DNA of 62,690 nt from Porphyromonas sp. (GTDB lineage Bacteria > Bacteroidota > Bacteroidia > Bacteroidales > Porphyromonadaceae): the NCBI GenBank assembly GCA_029983505.1, contig JASBZK010000009.1, positions 1 through 62,690 of the forward strand, written 5' to 3'. The translations under genes and the position numbers were made by a program. Numbering within the stretch: the stretch's first letter is position 1; each line of letters opens with the position of its first letter. The notes under the pieces were generated by a model. It saw only the letters and a program-made list of their open reading frames with translations. It did no database searches and was not told the DNA's origin. Positions 27,501-35,572 of this stretch are shown here, in pieces.

Positions 27501-27935
27501 CAGGACGCGATTGCGGGCTTAGAGAAAAAAGGGTCACTCTCTTACGACGGGAAGGAGATCACCTTAGACCAAGTCGAAATCATCAGCGAAGACGTCCCCG
27601 GCTGGCTCGTGCTCAACGAAGGCAACATCACCGTAGCCCTCGACGAGACGATTACGCCCGAGCTCAAGCTTGAGGGCTATGCGCGCGAGCTTGTCAATAA
27701 GATCCAAAACTTCCGCAAGTCTTCCGGGTTTGATGTCTCGGACAAGATCGCCATCAAATTTTTGCGCGGTTCCGACCTTTTGCAAAAGACGTTTGATGCC
27801 CATCGCGACTACCTGATGGAACAGGTGCAGGCTTTGGAGGCAAATCTCGTCGAGAGATGGGACGAAACCGACCGTCCCGAGACTTTCGAGATAGAAGACG
27901 GCTTCACTGTGGAGGCCGCAATATCCAAACTTTAA
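24516..27935 (+). CDS. ileS: Isoleucyl-tRNA synthetase
   Basis: This class I synthetase charges tRNA-Ile. The 1139-residue protein has the HIGH region as PSANGLPGIHHV (residues about 51-62). It has a CP1 editing domain (TTTPWTLPSNTALAVNP), WFDSGAMPYAQ and the KMSKR loop at residues 689-693. A long C-terminal anticodon-binding region of about 400 residues follows. The length and KMSKR resemble the eukaryote-like IleS2 class, which is often insensitive to mupirocin. That property is an inference from family knowledge. It has its own promoter and lies 35 bp upstream of the DksA-like gene. Confidence 0.97.
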   Translation: MSDKKFTTASTLNLPEINREMLEKWKKEHLFEKSLQLREGAPRFVFYEGPPSANGLPGIHHVIARTIKDIFCRYKSMQGYLVDRKAGWDTHGLPVELGVEKKLGITKADIGTKISVEEYNDACRKEVMKYTAEWESLTDQMGYWVDMEHPYITYDNRYIETLWYLLKELYKKGLLYKGYTIQPYSPAAGTGLSSHELNQPGTYRDVKDTMATVLFPVKSPLGEMTGHGDVYFMAWTTTPWTLPSNTALAVNPRVDYVAVQTFNPYSHEPLTVVMGEPLVPHYFKSEGLELPMEAPEKGSKVLPYRILDRKWKGTELEGMTYEQLFPWVNPGEGAFRVITGDFVTTEDGTGIVHIAPTFGADDNKVAAQTGVPGLLLLTKDGKERPMVDFTGKYYLLDELDPGFVKSRVNVEAYERYQGRFVKNVYDERIPSDAESLDVSICMELKERGLAFRIEKETHSYPHCWRTDKPILYYPLDSWFIRSTAKQDEMIALNKTINWKPESTGSGRFGKWLENLQDWNLSRSRYWGTPLPIWVTEDGKEEKCIGSVAELMDEIEKSVKAGFMKENFWKDFEPGVYTKENYDKIDLHRPYVDDIVLTSDSGQPMYRETDLVDVWFDSGAMPYAQLHYPFENRALIDERGYYPADFIAEGVDQTRGWFFTLHALGTMLFDSVAFKNVVSNGLVLDKNGNKMSKRLGNSVDPFETIRTKGSDPLRWYMITNASPWDNLRFDPAGVDEVARKFFGTLFNTYSFFSLYANIDGFDPEMKEVPFAKRPELDRWILSVLNSLVEEVTRDLEEFEPTKAGRAISDFVESRLSNWYVRLGRKRFWGNGLSEDKMAAYGTLYTCLETVSRLIAPIAPFYADSLYRALHRDDTKSVHLASFPKADLSVVNKNLETAMDYAQSVSSMVLALRRKMDTKVRQPLQKILVLTSDESAIDAIEHVRQLILAEVNVKELEFVTGSASGVVVKRLKPNFKALGPVFGKQMKEVAAYLTGLDQDAIAGLEKKGSLSYDGKEITLDQVEIISEDVPGWLVLNEGNITVALDETITPELKLEGYARELVNKIQNFRKSSGFDVSDKIAIKFLRGSDLLQKTFDAHRDYLMEQVQALEANLVERWDETDRPETFEIEDGFTVEAAISKL

Positions 27936-27970
27936 TCCTTGATAGAAAGAACCGAGAAAGGGATTTTGAT

Positions 27971-28348
27971 ATGGAAAAGAACAGATACAGTGACGAAGAG
28001 CTCGAGGAATTCCGCGAGATCATCAATAAGAAGCTTGACAAAGCCCGTAAAAATTACGAGATCCTGCTCTCGAGTATGGACGGCATAGACGGCAACGACA
28101 TCACGGATACGATGCCGACGTACAAGAACCTCACAGAGTCCGCCACTCTGCTTGCCAAGCAGGAGACGGCGGCGAGTGCAGCACGGCAGAAAAAATTCAT
28201 CCAGAACCTCGAAGCGGCTCTTGCACGTATAGAAAACAAGACCTACGGTATCTGCCGTGCCACCGGTAAGCTGATCCCGAAAGAGCGGCTCCGTGCCGTC
28301 CCTCACGCCACCCTCTCCATAGAGGCGAAAAAGGCGGGGTTCAAATAA
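27971..28348 (+). CDS. TraR/DksA family protein with degenerate zinc site
   Basis: This 125-residue protein has an N-terminal helical, coiled-coil-like region (DEELEEFREIINKKLDKARK) and a C-terminal DksA-type globular segment (YGICRATGKLIPKERLRAVPHATLSIEAKK). In canonical DksA the globular part holds four zinc cysteines. Here only the first remains, and the others are replaced by Thr, Ser and Ala. The fold is otherwise recognisable. It may bind the RNA polymerase secondary channel, but this is inferred from the family. The ATG at 27971 is preferred over an in-frame start inside ileS. It is probably co-transcribed with ileS and lspA. Confidence 0.88.
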   Translation: MEKNRYSDEELEEFREIINKKLDKARKNYEILLSSMDGIDGNDITDTMPTYKNLTESATLLAKQETAASAARQKKFIQNLEAALARIENKTYGICRATGKLIPKERLRAVPHATLSIEAKKAGFK

Positions 28349-28368
28349 ACTCAGACTCTCGATTTTCC

Positions 28369-29073
28369 GTGCATTCAGATCGGCTCTCTTCCCCAATAGA
28401 AGCCCGCTCCGGGAGTGTCCGAAGGATGCTCTTGGCGGTGGGCTTTGTGCTTCTGCTTCTGGTCATCGACCAATGGATCAAGATCTCCGTTAAGACTTCC
28501 ATGATGCTCGGTGAGAGCATCCGGGTGACGGACTGGTTCTTCATCTACTTTACCGAGAACCCCGGTATGGCTTTCGGCTGGGAGGTGGTGAGCAAGAGCG
28601 TGCTCACGATTTTCCGACTTGTCGCAAGTGGTCTCTTGGCGTGGCTCTTGTGGAAGACGGCGAAGAAAAAGTTCTCGACCGGTTTCCTTTTGTGCCTGGC
28701 TGCCATTTTGGCGGGAGCGCTCGGCAACATCATCGATTCCGTCTTCTATGGCGTCTTCTTCGACCACAGTTATGGTCAGGTGGCGACCTTTGTACCCGTG
28801 GGCGACGGATATGCCGATTGGCTGCACGGCAAGGTGGTGGATATGTTTTATTTCCCCATCATCAATACCGTTTGGCCGGACTGGATGCCGCTTGTGGGCG
28901 GACAGGAGCTTATTTTCTTTCAGCCTATTTTTAACTTTGCCGATGCCTGCATATCGGTGGGCGTGATCTGTCTGATCCTGTTTTACAGTCGGTCTTTCAG
29001 CATCCTGCTCAGCGAAGATGAACAGTCGAAGACTACCCCCGTCGGACCAGCCGATGACACGAAAGAGTCATAG
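28369..29073 (+). CDS. lspA: Lipoprotein signal peptidase
   Basis: This inner-membrane aspartyl protease removes signal peptides from prolipoproteins. It has four hydrophobic segments. The catalytic aspartates are in GNIIDSVFYG and FNFADACISVG, and the substrate-binding ENPGMAFGW loop is also present. The GTG at 28369 gives 234 residues with a basic N-terminus. An ATG at 28426 would give 215 residues starting MLLAVGF. I favour the GTG weakly because it supplies positive charges before the first membrane segment. A long insertion around residues 125-160 is common in Bacteroidetes. The 3' end overlaps the next lipoprotein gene by 20 bases. Confidence 0.92.
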   Translation: MHSDRLSSPIEARSGSVRRMLLAVGFVLLLLVIDQWIKISVKTSMMLGESIRVTDWFFIYFTENPGMAFGWEVVSKSVLTIFRLVASGLLAWLLWKTAKKKFSTGFLLCLAAILAGALGNIIDSVFYGVFFDHSYGQVATFVPVGDGYADWLHGKVVDMFYFPIINTVWPDWMPLVGGQELIFFQPIFNFADACISVGVICLILFYSRSFSILLSEDEQSKTTPVGPADDTKES

Positions 29074-29926
29074 AATCCTCCGGCAGATTGCTTTTCTCTG
29101 CCTCCTTTTGTCGGCTTTTTTTCTGACGCAGTGCAGACCCCAGCCGCGCGGTGTCCTTGCCACTGACGAGATGAAAAACGTGGTGCGGGAGATGCTTCTT
29201 TTGGAGGCTTCTTTCGGGGGCTCCGTGTCTCCCTCCGATTCGCTTTTCCTCTTGCAGAAAGAGGCGCTCTTGGACAAATACGGGCTGACGGGTGCCGAGT
29301 ACGACTCTTCGATGGTCTGGTATGCCCGAAATGCGCAATTGCTCTCAAAGATATACGAGGAGCTTGCCGCGGAGTTTGCGGAGCAGGGTGCCCTTTTGGA
29401 CAGCGCCATCGTGGATTCGACCGAATTATATCGGATTCATTACGTCCCTACACTCTCGCTGTGGAACGGTCCCTCCCGCTTCGTGATTCCCTCCGAACGC
29501 GCCGTCTATTACCACAGCCAGCCCGTACCCGGCTTGTTGCCGGGTGACACGGTCGATTTCTCGGCCAACATACAACCTCCTCTCAGCAAAGGGCAGGAGC
29601 TTGAAGTACTGCTCTTGGTCAAAGATACGGCAGATGTCGTGCGAGACAGACAGAGCGTGCTTTTCCTTCCCGGAATGAAGCTTAAGGCTTCTTTTGTCCT
29701 CCCGGCGGGACAGACTGGCGGCGCAGCAAATCCCCTCTCAGAGCTTTACTTCAAGTACCGCTTCCGACCCTCAGGCACCGGGAGTGGGGCGGGTTCTCAC
29801 TCTTTTATCACTTTCGACAGCGTCACACTCTCGAAGAGGATGCCCCCGCCTCCTCCCATTCAAGCGGATCCCGAGGGGCTTTCGGAGCAGACTCCGGACA
29901 GGGGCGCGGCAGAGACGTCCGAATAA
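29054..29926 (+). CDS. DUF4296 domain lipoprotein
   Basis: This 290-residue putative lipoprotein has a hydrophobic signal (IAFLCLLLSAFFLTQ) ending at C27. The segment MKNVVREMLLLEASF through KYGLTGAEYDSSMVWYARN is typical of DUF4296, a Bacteroidetes family of unknown function. A predicted beta-rich region of about 150 residues follows, with a proline-rich, acidic C-terminal tail. It starts inside lspA, whose product would process it, so the pair is probably coupled. Confidence 0.85.
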   Translation: MTRKSHRILRQIAFLCLLLSAFFLTQCRPQPRGVLATDEMKNVVREMLLLEASFGGSVSPSDSLFLLQKEALLDKYGLTGAEYDSSMVWYARNAQLLSKIYEELAAEFAEQGALLDSAIVDSTELYRIHYVPTLSLWNGPSRFVIPSERAVYYHSQPVPGLLPGDTVDFSANIQPPLSKGQELEVLLLVKDTADVVRDRQSVLFLPGMKLKASFVLPAGQTGGAANPLSELYFKYRFRPSGTGSGAGSHSFITFDSVTLSKRMPPPPPIQADPEGLSEQTPDRGAAETSE

Positions 29927-29976
29927 AACAGACGGAGCCGCAAGTCTATGCCTGTCTTTGATGCCGCGAAAAAAGA

Positions 29977-30055
29977 GACCCGTACCGAGATTGGTTTGTG
30001 GTACAGACCGGGGAGAGGACGAGACACGGTACGAGAGGAAGACGAGACACAGGCC
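29977..30055. repeat. 79-bp four-box element, copy 8
   Basis: Boxes start at 29977 (GACCCGTACC), 30000 (GGTACAGACC), 30023 (GACACGGTAC) and 30046 (GACACAGGCC), at an exact 23-bp period in reverse orientation. It fills most of the gap between the DUF4296 gene and the THUMP methyltransferase gene. Confidence 0.87.
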
Positions 30056-30108
30056 AAAAATAGTGGCGAAATACAGAACACCAGACAAAATCAATTTAAT
30101 AGTTACTC

Positions 30109-31476
30109 ATGACAGACAAAAGGAGCGAAAGTCGGCAGATGCTTGCCAAAACGATGTACGGATTGGAAGATCTCTTGACCGAAGAACTCAAGGCAATCGG
30201 CGCAGAGGACATCGTCCCCGGACGGCGTATGGTCGCTTTCAAAGGCGACCGGACAGTGCTTTACAAAGCCAACATTCACCTCAGAACTGCACTCCGCATC
30301 TTGGTGCCCATCGAACAGTTCGAAGCCGATACGCCCGACGAGATTTACCAGTACCTCTACGATCACGTCGATTGGTCGCTTTACCTGACGCCAAAGAATA
30401 CCTTTGCCGTGGAGACGGTCGTCTACTCGGATACGTTCACCCACAGCAAGTTCGTGGCTTACAGGGTTAAGGACGCCATTGCCGATTACTTTGCGGACAA
30501 AGGCGGTCGCCGTCCCAATGTCTCGGTGAGCGAGCCGGATCTCCTTTTTCACATCCATATCTCGGATCGCACGGTCACTCTGGCACTCGACTCTTCGGGT
30601 GAAAGTCTCCACAAAAGGGGGTACCGTGTGGGGCAAAACGACGCCCCCATCAACGAAGTCCTTGCTGCCGGCATCCTGATGCGCGCAGGCTGGAAGGGTG
30701 AGACCGATTTTCTCGATCCGATGTGCGGATCCGGAACCTTCCTGACGGAAGCCGCGCTTATGGCAGGGGGCATTCCTCCGGGTATCTTCAAGAAGAGCTT
30801 TGCTTTCGAGCGGTGGCCGGATTTTGACCCCGACCTACTCTCCGACTTGCTCGACGAATGGGAGGAGAAACCGTTTGACCACAAAATATATGGCTCCGAC
30901 ATCGCGCCCAAAGCTATCGCCATCGCACGCGCCAATGTCCGAAAAGCCGGGGTGGAAAAGTACGTCGAGCTTTCCGTCAAGTCTGTGGACGAGTACACCG
31001 CGGAAAACCGTCCCTCCGACACCGGTCTCCTGGTGACTAATCCGCCCTATGGAGAGCGGTTGAAGCTCGAGGATGCCGAACTATTATACGGCAAAATCGG
31101 TTCTACCCTAAAGCATGCTTTCTCCGGCTGGAAGGCCTGGGTGGTGACGAGCCTTTTGGAAGAAGGCTTCGGAGCCATCGGGCTGAAGCATTTCCACAGG
31201 GAAAAGCTCTTCAATGCTACCATCGAAGTCGAGCTGAGAGGGTATGAGCTGTTTGCCGGCAAGCGGGACGAATTTGTTCGCGACCTCGCCGACAAAGGCG
31301 AGCTCAGAGCACGGAAAGAGGACCGAATAAGGACCCGCACCGAGAGGGCACGCTTTGAGGACAGCAAGAGGGAGTTCAGACAAGACCGTCGCCCTGCAGG
31401 AAAGAAAACTTTCAGAAACGATGAACGTAAACGATATAAGGGGGATGTTCCCCGCCCTGAGCCAGAAGATCTATAA
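30109..31476 (+). CDS. THUMP-domain class I RNA methyltransferase (RlmL-like)
   Basis: This 455-residue SAM-dependent methyltransferase belongs to the group that includes E. coli RlmL, which modifies 23S rRNA G2445. An N-terminal THUMP region (about residues 1-160) precedes a Rossmann domain. The SAM-binding motif is LDPMCGSGTFLTEAALMA and the catalytic motif is N311-P-P-Y314 (NPPYGERL). The last roughly 70 residues are strongly basic and probably disordered, and could contact RNA. The final 56 bases overlap the start of sufS in another frame. The exact substrate nucleotide is inferred, not shown. Confidence 0.9.
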   Translation: MTDKRSESRQMLAKTMYGLEDLLTEELKAIGAEDIVPGRRMVAFKGDRTVLYKANIHLRTALRILVPIEQFEADTPDEIYQYLYDHVDWSLYLTPKNTFAVETVVYSDTFTHSKFVAYRVKDAIADYFADKGGRRPNVSVSEPDLLFHIHISDRTVTLALDSSGESLHKRGYRVGQNDAPINEVLAAGILMRAGWKGETDFLDPMCGSGTFLTEAALMAGGIPPGIFKKSFAFERWPDFDPDLLSDLLDEWEEKPFDHKIYGSDIAPKAIAIARANVRKAGVEKYVELSVKSVDEYTAENRPSDTGLLVTNPPYGERLKLEDAELLYGKIGSTLKHAFSGWKAWVVTSLLEEGFGAIGLKHFHREKLFNATIEVELRGYELFAGKRDEFVRDLADKGELRARKEDRIRTRTERARFEDSKREFRQDRRPAGKKTFRNDERKRYKGDVPRPEPEDL

Positions 31477-32626
31477 AGATCGTCCGCTCATCTATTTCGA
31501 CAACGCCGCCACGACCCAGAAGCCGCAGGCGGTCATCGACCGGCTCTCGGAGAGCTTGGCGCTCGATAATGCCAATATCCACCGAGGGGTCCACTACCTC
31601 AGTAGAAAAGCTACGGAGGCGCACGAAGAGGCGCGCGCGTATGTCGCGGACTTCATAAATGCCCGTGAACCGGCAGAGGTGCTTTTCACGAGAGGTACGA
31701 CGGAGAGCATAAACCTTGTGGCATCTTCTTTTTGCCCCGCGTTTATGAAGAAAGACGACGAGGTGCTCGTTACCGACATGGAGCATCACTCGAATATCGT
31801 CCCCTGGCAGCTGCAGGGCGTCACGGTACGGCACGCGCCTTTCTCGGAAGATGGGGTGCTCGACGTCGAAGAGATGAAGCGTATGATGGGCGAGCGTACC
31901 AAGCTCGTCTCCATCTGCTACGCCTCCAACGTCCTCGGAACCGTGAACCCCGTCAAGGAGATAACGGCTCACGCACACGCACTCGGTATCCCCGTGCTTA
32001 TAGATGCCGCACAGGCCGTGGCACACCGTCCCGTGGACGTGCAGGATATTGACTGTGACTTCCTCGCTTTCTCGGGACACAAGGTATACGGTCCCACCGG
32101 TATCGGTGTCCTCTACGGAAAGCGCGAGTGGCTCGAGAAGCTCCCGCCCTATCAAGGCGGCGGGGAGATGATAGAGCACGTCTCTTTCGACCGTACGACC
32201 TACGGAGAGATCCCCTACAAGTTCGAGGCCGGTACCCCGGACTTTATCGGAAGCGTGGGACTTATGGAGGCTCTGAAGTTTGTACGTGGGGTCGGTTTCG
32301 ATTTCATTATGAGCCACGAAAAAGAGCTCCTTGAGACAGCCACGGAGTTGATGACCCGTGTGCCGGGACTCCGTATCTACGGCACGGCGCCACACAAGGA
32401 AGCGGTCATCTCGTTTCTCGTGGACGGCGTACACCCTTACGACCTTGGGACTCTGATGGATCAGATGGGCGTAGCGCTCCGTACCGGTCACCACTGTGCT
32501 CAGCCTCTTATGGACAGGTACGGCATCACCGGTACGGCCCGTGCCAGCTTCGCGGTTTACAACACCGTAGAAGAAGTGCGCGCTATGGTCGAAATTTTGA
32601 ATAAAGCCCTTGCGATGTTGCGCTGA
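31421..32626 (+). CDS. sufS: Cysteine desulfurase SufS
   Basis: This PLP enzyme removes sulfur from cysteine for iron-sulfur cluster assembly. The 401-residue protein starts at the ATG at 31421 (MNVNDIRGMFPAL). An earlier in-frame start at 31355 lies deeper in the methyltransferase gene and adds unrelated residues. The PLP lysine is K221 in FSGHKVYG. The active-site cysteine is C359 in RTGHHCAQP, which is the short loop of SufS-type (group II) enzymes. No sufBCD genes are adjacent, which is unusual. It is possible that they lie elsewhere on the chromosome. Confidence 0.95.
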   Translation: MNVNDIRGMFPALSQKIYKDRPLIYFDNAATTQKPQAVIDRLSESLALDNANIHRGVHYLSRKATEAHEEARAYVADFINAREPAEVLFTRGTTESINLVASSFCPAFMKKDDEVLVTDMEHHSNIVPWQLQGVTVRHAPFSEDGVLDVEEMKRMMGERTKLVSICYASNVLGTVNPVKEITAHAHALGIPVLIDAAQAVAHRPVDVQDIDCDFLAFSGHKVYGPTGIGVLYGKREWLEKLPPYQGGGEMIEHVSFDRTTYGEIPYKFEAGTPDFIGSVGLMEALKFVRGVGFDFIMSHEKELLETATELMTRVPGLRIYGTAPHKEAVISFLVDGVHPYDLGTLMDQMGVALRTGHHCAQPLMDRYGITGTARASFAVYNTVEEVRAMVEILNKALAMLR

Positions 32627-32645
32627 GGGCTAAGGGAGGAAAAGA

Positions 32646-33398
32646 ATGGAGAACGACACGAAAGATTTCAAAGACACCGAAGAACGTCTCATCGAGATAA
32701 AGTACATCGGTCTCGGCGGTCTCGAAAAGGCAAAGAGAGGTACGCTGATGCTCTTTTGTCCCGCCGACCTGTACGAGACTTTTATGGAGGACAGGGAGCA
32801 TTCGCGTGTCCCGCTCCTACCGGTGCCCGTCCCTCCCTTTAGCGAAGGGCTGTACACGCGCCGGCTCGCGGCGGTGGCGGGAGGCGGTGATCCGGATGGA
32901 GATATCTTCGAGGGATATACCCGTGTCGCAGGGGTTCGCATCAAGCGCATTGCCCTAAGGTCGGCACCTCAGGGTATCTATGGTCGTATGACTGTCGTTA
33001 CGAGCGAAGAAGAGGAGGCGGAGGTACCGATTAACTTCGAGTATACGATCATCGAGGCCGTTTTGGCTGGCATACCGATCTTTATGGAGCAGTCGCTTTT
33101 CGATTACATCCTGAGCCAAATTAAGGTCGACGCACGTTTTCCGGGCGAAGAAGACCGGGAGCAACCCGAGGAGGAGCAACCGGAGGAGGCGGAGTCCGTC
33201 GAGGACTATGTCGCCCGTCAGATAGAGGCCGGGACGGATCCGCTCATTGAGTCACCCGAGGTCCGCAACCGGCTTCTCGACTTTGATGAAGACCTCCTGA
33301 TGCGTCTCTTGGATCTGTCTCTGGAGAAGGAGGCGTACGACTGGACGGACTTCCTTAAGCTGATCCTGTCGCTGAAGAAAGGAGGAAGTGAAGCATGA
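32646..33398 (+). CDS. Unknown protein, possible divergent bifunctional-nuclease (DUF151)-like fold, member 1
   Basis: I do not firmly recognise this 250-residue soluble protein. Its middle (RIKRIALRSAPQGIYGRMTV, then an acidic stretch, then EAVLAGIPIFM) parallels the DUF151 pattern, in which a strand pair precedes a DAIALALRTGAPIYV-like helix and strand. An acidic linker (GEEDREQPEEEQPEEAES) separates a C-terminal helical part (LLDLSLEKEAYDWTDFLK) that resembles a UVR-type motif. The key residues of the nuclease family are not clearly conserved. It overlaps the next gene by four bases (ATGA), and that product has a matching layout. Confidence 0.75.
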   Translation: MENDTKDFKDTEERLIEIKYIGLGGLEKAKRGTLMLFCPADLYETFMEDREHSRVPLLPVPVPPFSEGLYTRRLAAVAGGGDPDGDIFEGYTRVAGVRIKRIALRSAPQGIYGRMTVVTSEEEEAEVPINFEYTIIEAVLAGIPIFMEQSLFDYILSQIKVDARFPGEEDREQPEEEQPEEAESVEDYVARQIEAGTDPLIESPEVRNRLLDFDEDLLMRLLDLSLEKEAYDWTDFLKLILSLKKGGSEA

Positions 33399-34168
33399 GC
33401 GCGAGAGATAACTCCACGTTTCGTATGATACCCCCGATGCGGGAGACGGTTCAGATGACGTTTCACCGTCTTGTGAGGGTAAAAGAGAACCCCGCTTCGG
33501 GAGAAAAGGGGGGCTTGAAGCTCGTACTTCGTACCGTCATTGCGGTCAAAGAGCAGCGCGAATTCGTCCTCAGTGTCCCGCCCGCTATGGAGCGCGAGGT
33601 CAATCTGGCCGTCAAGCGTTTCATCAACCAACGGATTAAAGCCGGCAATCTCATCGATGACCTTTTGCCGGTTTCGGGCGTGATGTTTCGCGGGGTGATC
33701 CTGTGGCGCTCGATGATTGATGACGAACTGATGACGGATGCCTACACGCTTTCCATCGAGGGCGAGGAGGGGACTTTCCCCATCGCCAATCCCCTCAGTG
33801 CCGTACTCTTTGCCCTCCTCAAAGAGCGCCCGATACAGATCGAGCGCAAGCTCATAGAGGAGCAGCCCGTCATCCGCCGTAATCCCAACGAGAATAACGA
33901 TATGAGTTTCCTCGACCGCTACGTCGACTACAGCGGTCACGTGGTGGAGCGCCATATCCGGCAGCACCTCGGCACCCAGCTCTACCGTGATGGCGAGCTT
34001 GAGGAGACTTTTATGCTCATGGGGGTCAAGCGTCTGGAGGAGCTTCGCGAGCTTGCCGTCTCGCTCGAGTCTTTCGAGTGGGCCCGGATGATCACCGATT
34101 TCCTTGAGAAATACCACCCTTCGAGCAACTCTGGCGATGAAGAAAAAGAGTCCGGAAAAGGCGAGTGA
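33395..34168 (+). CDS. Unknown protein, possible divergent DUF151-like fold, member 2
   Basis: This 257-residue protein has the same architecture as its upstream neighbour. An N-terminal strand-rich part ends with the segment NPLSAVLFALLKERPIQIE, comparable to EAVLAGIPIFM in the neighbour. A C-terminal helix pair (LEELRELAVSLESFEWARMI) resembles a UVR-type motif. Sequence identity between the two is low by eye, so a paralogous origin is an inference. The ATGA overlap and the 32-base overlap with rsmE imply coupled translation of all three genes. No catalytic motif stands out. Confidence 0.75.
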   Translation: MSARDNSTFRMIPPMRETVQMTFHRLVRVKENPASGEKGGLKLVLRTVIAVKEQREFVLSVPPAMEREVNLAVKRFINQRIKAGNLIDDLLPVSGVMFRGVILWRSMIDDELMTDAYTLSIEGEEGTFPIANPLSAVLFALLKERPIQIERKLIEEQPVIRRNPNENNDMSFLDRYVDYSGHVVERHIRQHLGTQLYRDGELEETFMLMGVKRLEELRELAVSLESFEWARMITDFLEKYHPSSNSGDEEKESGKGE

Positions 34169-34889
34169 AGGAGGCGATCTGCCACTCTTTTTTGCACCCG
34201 GTTTCCTCGAAACCCTCACCTTGCCGGAGGAAGAGAGCCGGCACGCCTCCCGCGTCCTTCGGCTCACGGAGGGCGAGAGCATCCTCGTCACGGACGGTGC
34301 CGGCGCGCTCTACAGAGCCGAGCTGACGGACGTCTCTCCTAAAGCTGCCGTCTTTGCCCTCGGGGAAGAGATCCTGTCCTCCCCTCGCACGACGCCTCAC
34401 CTGCACTTGGCGGTGGCTCCTACGAAGAATATGGACCGCATCGAGTGGTTGTTGGAAAAAATGGTGGAAGTGGGGCTGAGCAAGTTTACGCTCCTCTCTA
34501 CCGAAAGGACGGTCCGCAGGCACGTCAACCTCGATCGTCTCGAGAAAGTGATGATCTCCGCCCTCAAGCAGTCGCGCAAAAGGTTTGTGACCGAGATTGG
34601 CGAGTGCCGGAGTGTAGAAGAGCTCTTTTCCGAAATAGACCGGACTGTCGCCCGGGGTGCCTACATCGGCTACTGCAGCGACGAATTCCCGAAGACCCCC
34701 ATCACAAGTGCGTTCCAAAAAGGTATGCCGTCACTTTTCCTCATCGGACCCGAAGGCGACTTCACACCCGAAGAGGTGCGTACTGCCGTAAGCTTCGGCT
34801 CCGTACCCGTCACCCTTGGCGAGGAGCGCCTCCGCACAGAGACGGCAGGCCTTTATGCAGGGGTGCTTCACGCAGTCCTCAACAGCTAA
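34137..34889 (+). CDS. rsmE: 16S rRNA (uracil1498-N3)-methyltransferase
   Basis: This SPOUT-class methyltransferase modifies U1498 of 16S rRNA. The ATG at 34137 gives 250 residues. An N-terminal PUA-like domain (ESRHASRVLRLTEGE) precedes the knotted SAM-binding domain, with LIGPEGDFTPEE and LGEERLRTETA near the C-terminus. These are diagnostic of RsmE. It starts within the preceding unknown gene and is followed 12 bp later by the FHA protein gene. Confidence 0.95.
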   Translation: MKKKSPEKASEGGDLPLFFAPGFLETLTLPEEESRHASRVLRLTEGESILVTDGAGALYRAELTDVSPKAAVFALGEEILSSPRTTPHLHLAVAPTKNMDRIEWLLEKMVEVGLSKFTLLSTERTVRRHVNLDRLEKVMISALKQSRKRFVTEIGECRSVEELFSEIDRTVARGAYIGYCSDEFPKTPITSAFQKGMPSLFLIGPEGDFTPEEVRTAVSFGSVPVTLGEERLRTETAGLYAGVLHAVLNS

Positions 34890-34901
34890 AACCCAATCCC
34901 T

Positions 34902-35453
34902 ATGCCCAGTACCATCACCTGTCCCTATTGCGGATCCGAAATAACCGTACCCACACCTCTTGCCTCGCAGGAAAGAGGGCTGATGGCGGTTTGCGAGAAG
35001 TGCCACAGACCGATAGCCGTCTACCCCGGTTTTACCTTTATGCAGCTGCACGAAGACCGCTCCATCAAGGCGGTGGCAGTGGAGGTAAAGAAGTACGTGG
35101 AAGGGGTCTGTCTGGAAGTGATGGAGAGCCCCCTGACCCGTCATCAGGAGATACAGCTGCCGGAAGGCAAATCGATGATTGGTCAGCACAACGCAGACTC
35201 CGACACCGACCTGCAGATCCTGACCGGAGACTTGGACTTGGCGCGTAACCACGCCATCCTTTGGCTCAAAAAAGACGGCACGCTCTTCGTGCAGGATAAC
35301 GCCAGCCGGTCGGGTACTTTCGTGAACGGCATCCGTCTCAAAAAAGGAGACTGGATGCGCCTCAATCCCGGCGATGTCCTGCTCCTTGGCGCGACGACCT
35401 GTATCGTGCATCTACCGGAGGACGAGGACGCGGACGCGGAGGTCTGGTTTTAG
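34902..35453 (+). CDS. Zinc-ribbon plus FHA domain protein
   Basis: This 183-residue protein has an N-terminal zinc ribbon (C7, C10, C31, C34) and a C-terminal forkhead-associated domain (about residues 80-175). FHA hallmarks are LARNHAIL and NASRSGTFVNG, which normally bind phosphothreonine. No kinase gene is adjacent, so the partner is unknown. The end is acidic (EDEDADAE). It is the last gene of the plus-strand run before the convergent B12 locus. Confidence 0.87.
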   Translation: MPSTITCPYCGSEITVPTPLASQERGLMAVCEKCHRPIAVYPGFTFMQLHEDRSIKAVAVEVKKYVEGVCLEVMESPLTRHQEIQLPEGKSMIGQHNADSDTDLQILTGDLDLARNHAILWLKKDGTLFVQDNASRSGTFVNGIRLKKGDWMRLNPGDVLLLGATTCIVHLPEDEDADAEVWF

Positions 35454-35478
35454 GCAGCCCATAGGTAGGCTCTTTTTT

Positions 35479-35558
35479 AGTACGTACCGAGACAAAACTT
35501 TTGGCCCGTATCTCTTTATGAGGAGGTACGGGTCAATCTTTTTCTCTCGGTCTGTACC
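35479..35558. repeat. 79-bp four-box element, copy 9
   Basis: Boxes start at 35479 (AGTACGTACC), 35503 (GGCCCGTATC), 35525 (GGTACGGGTC) and 35549 (GGTCTGTACC). Spacing is 24, 22 and 24 bp, so the overall length is retained. It lies between the convergent FHA gene and cbiB. Confidence 0.85.
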
Positions 35559-35572
35559 CCAATCGGGTCTGG

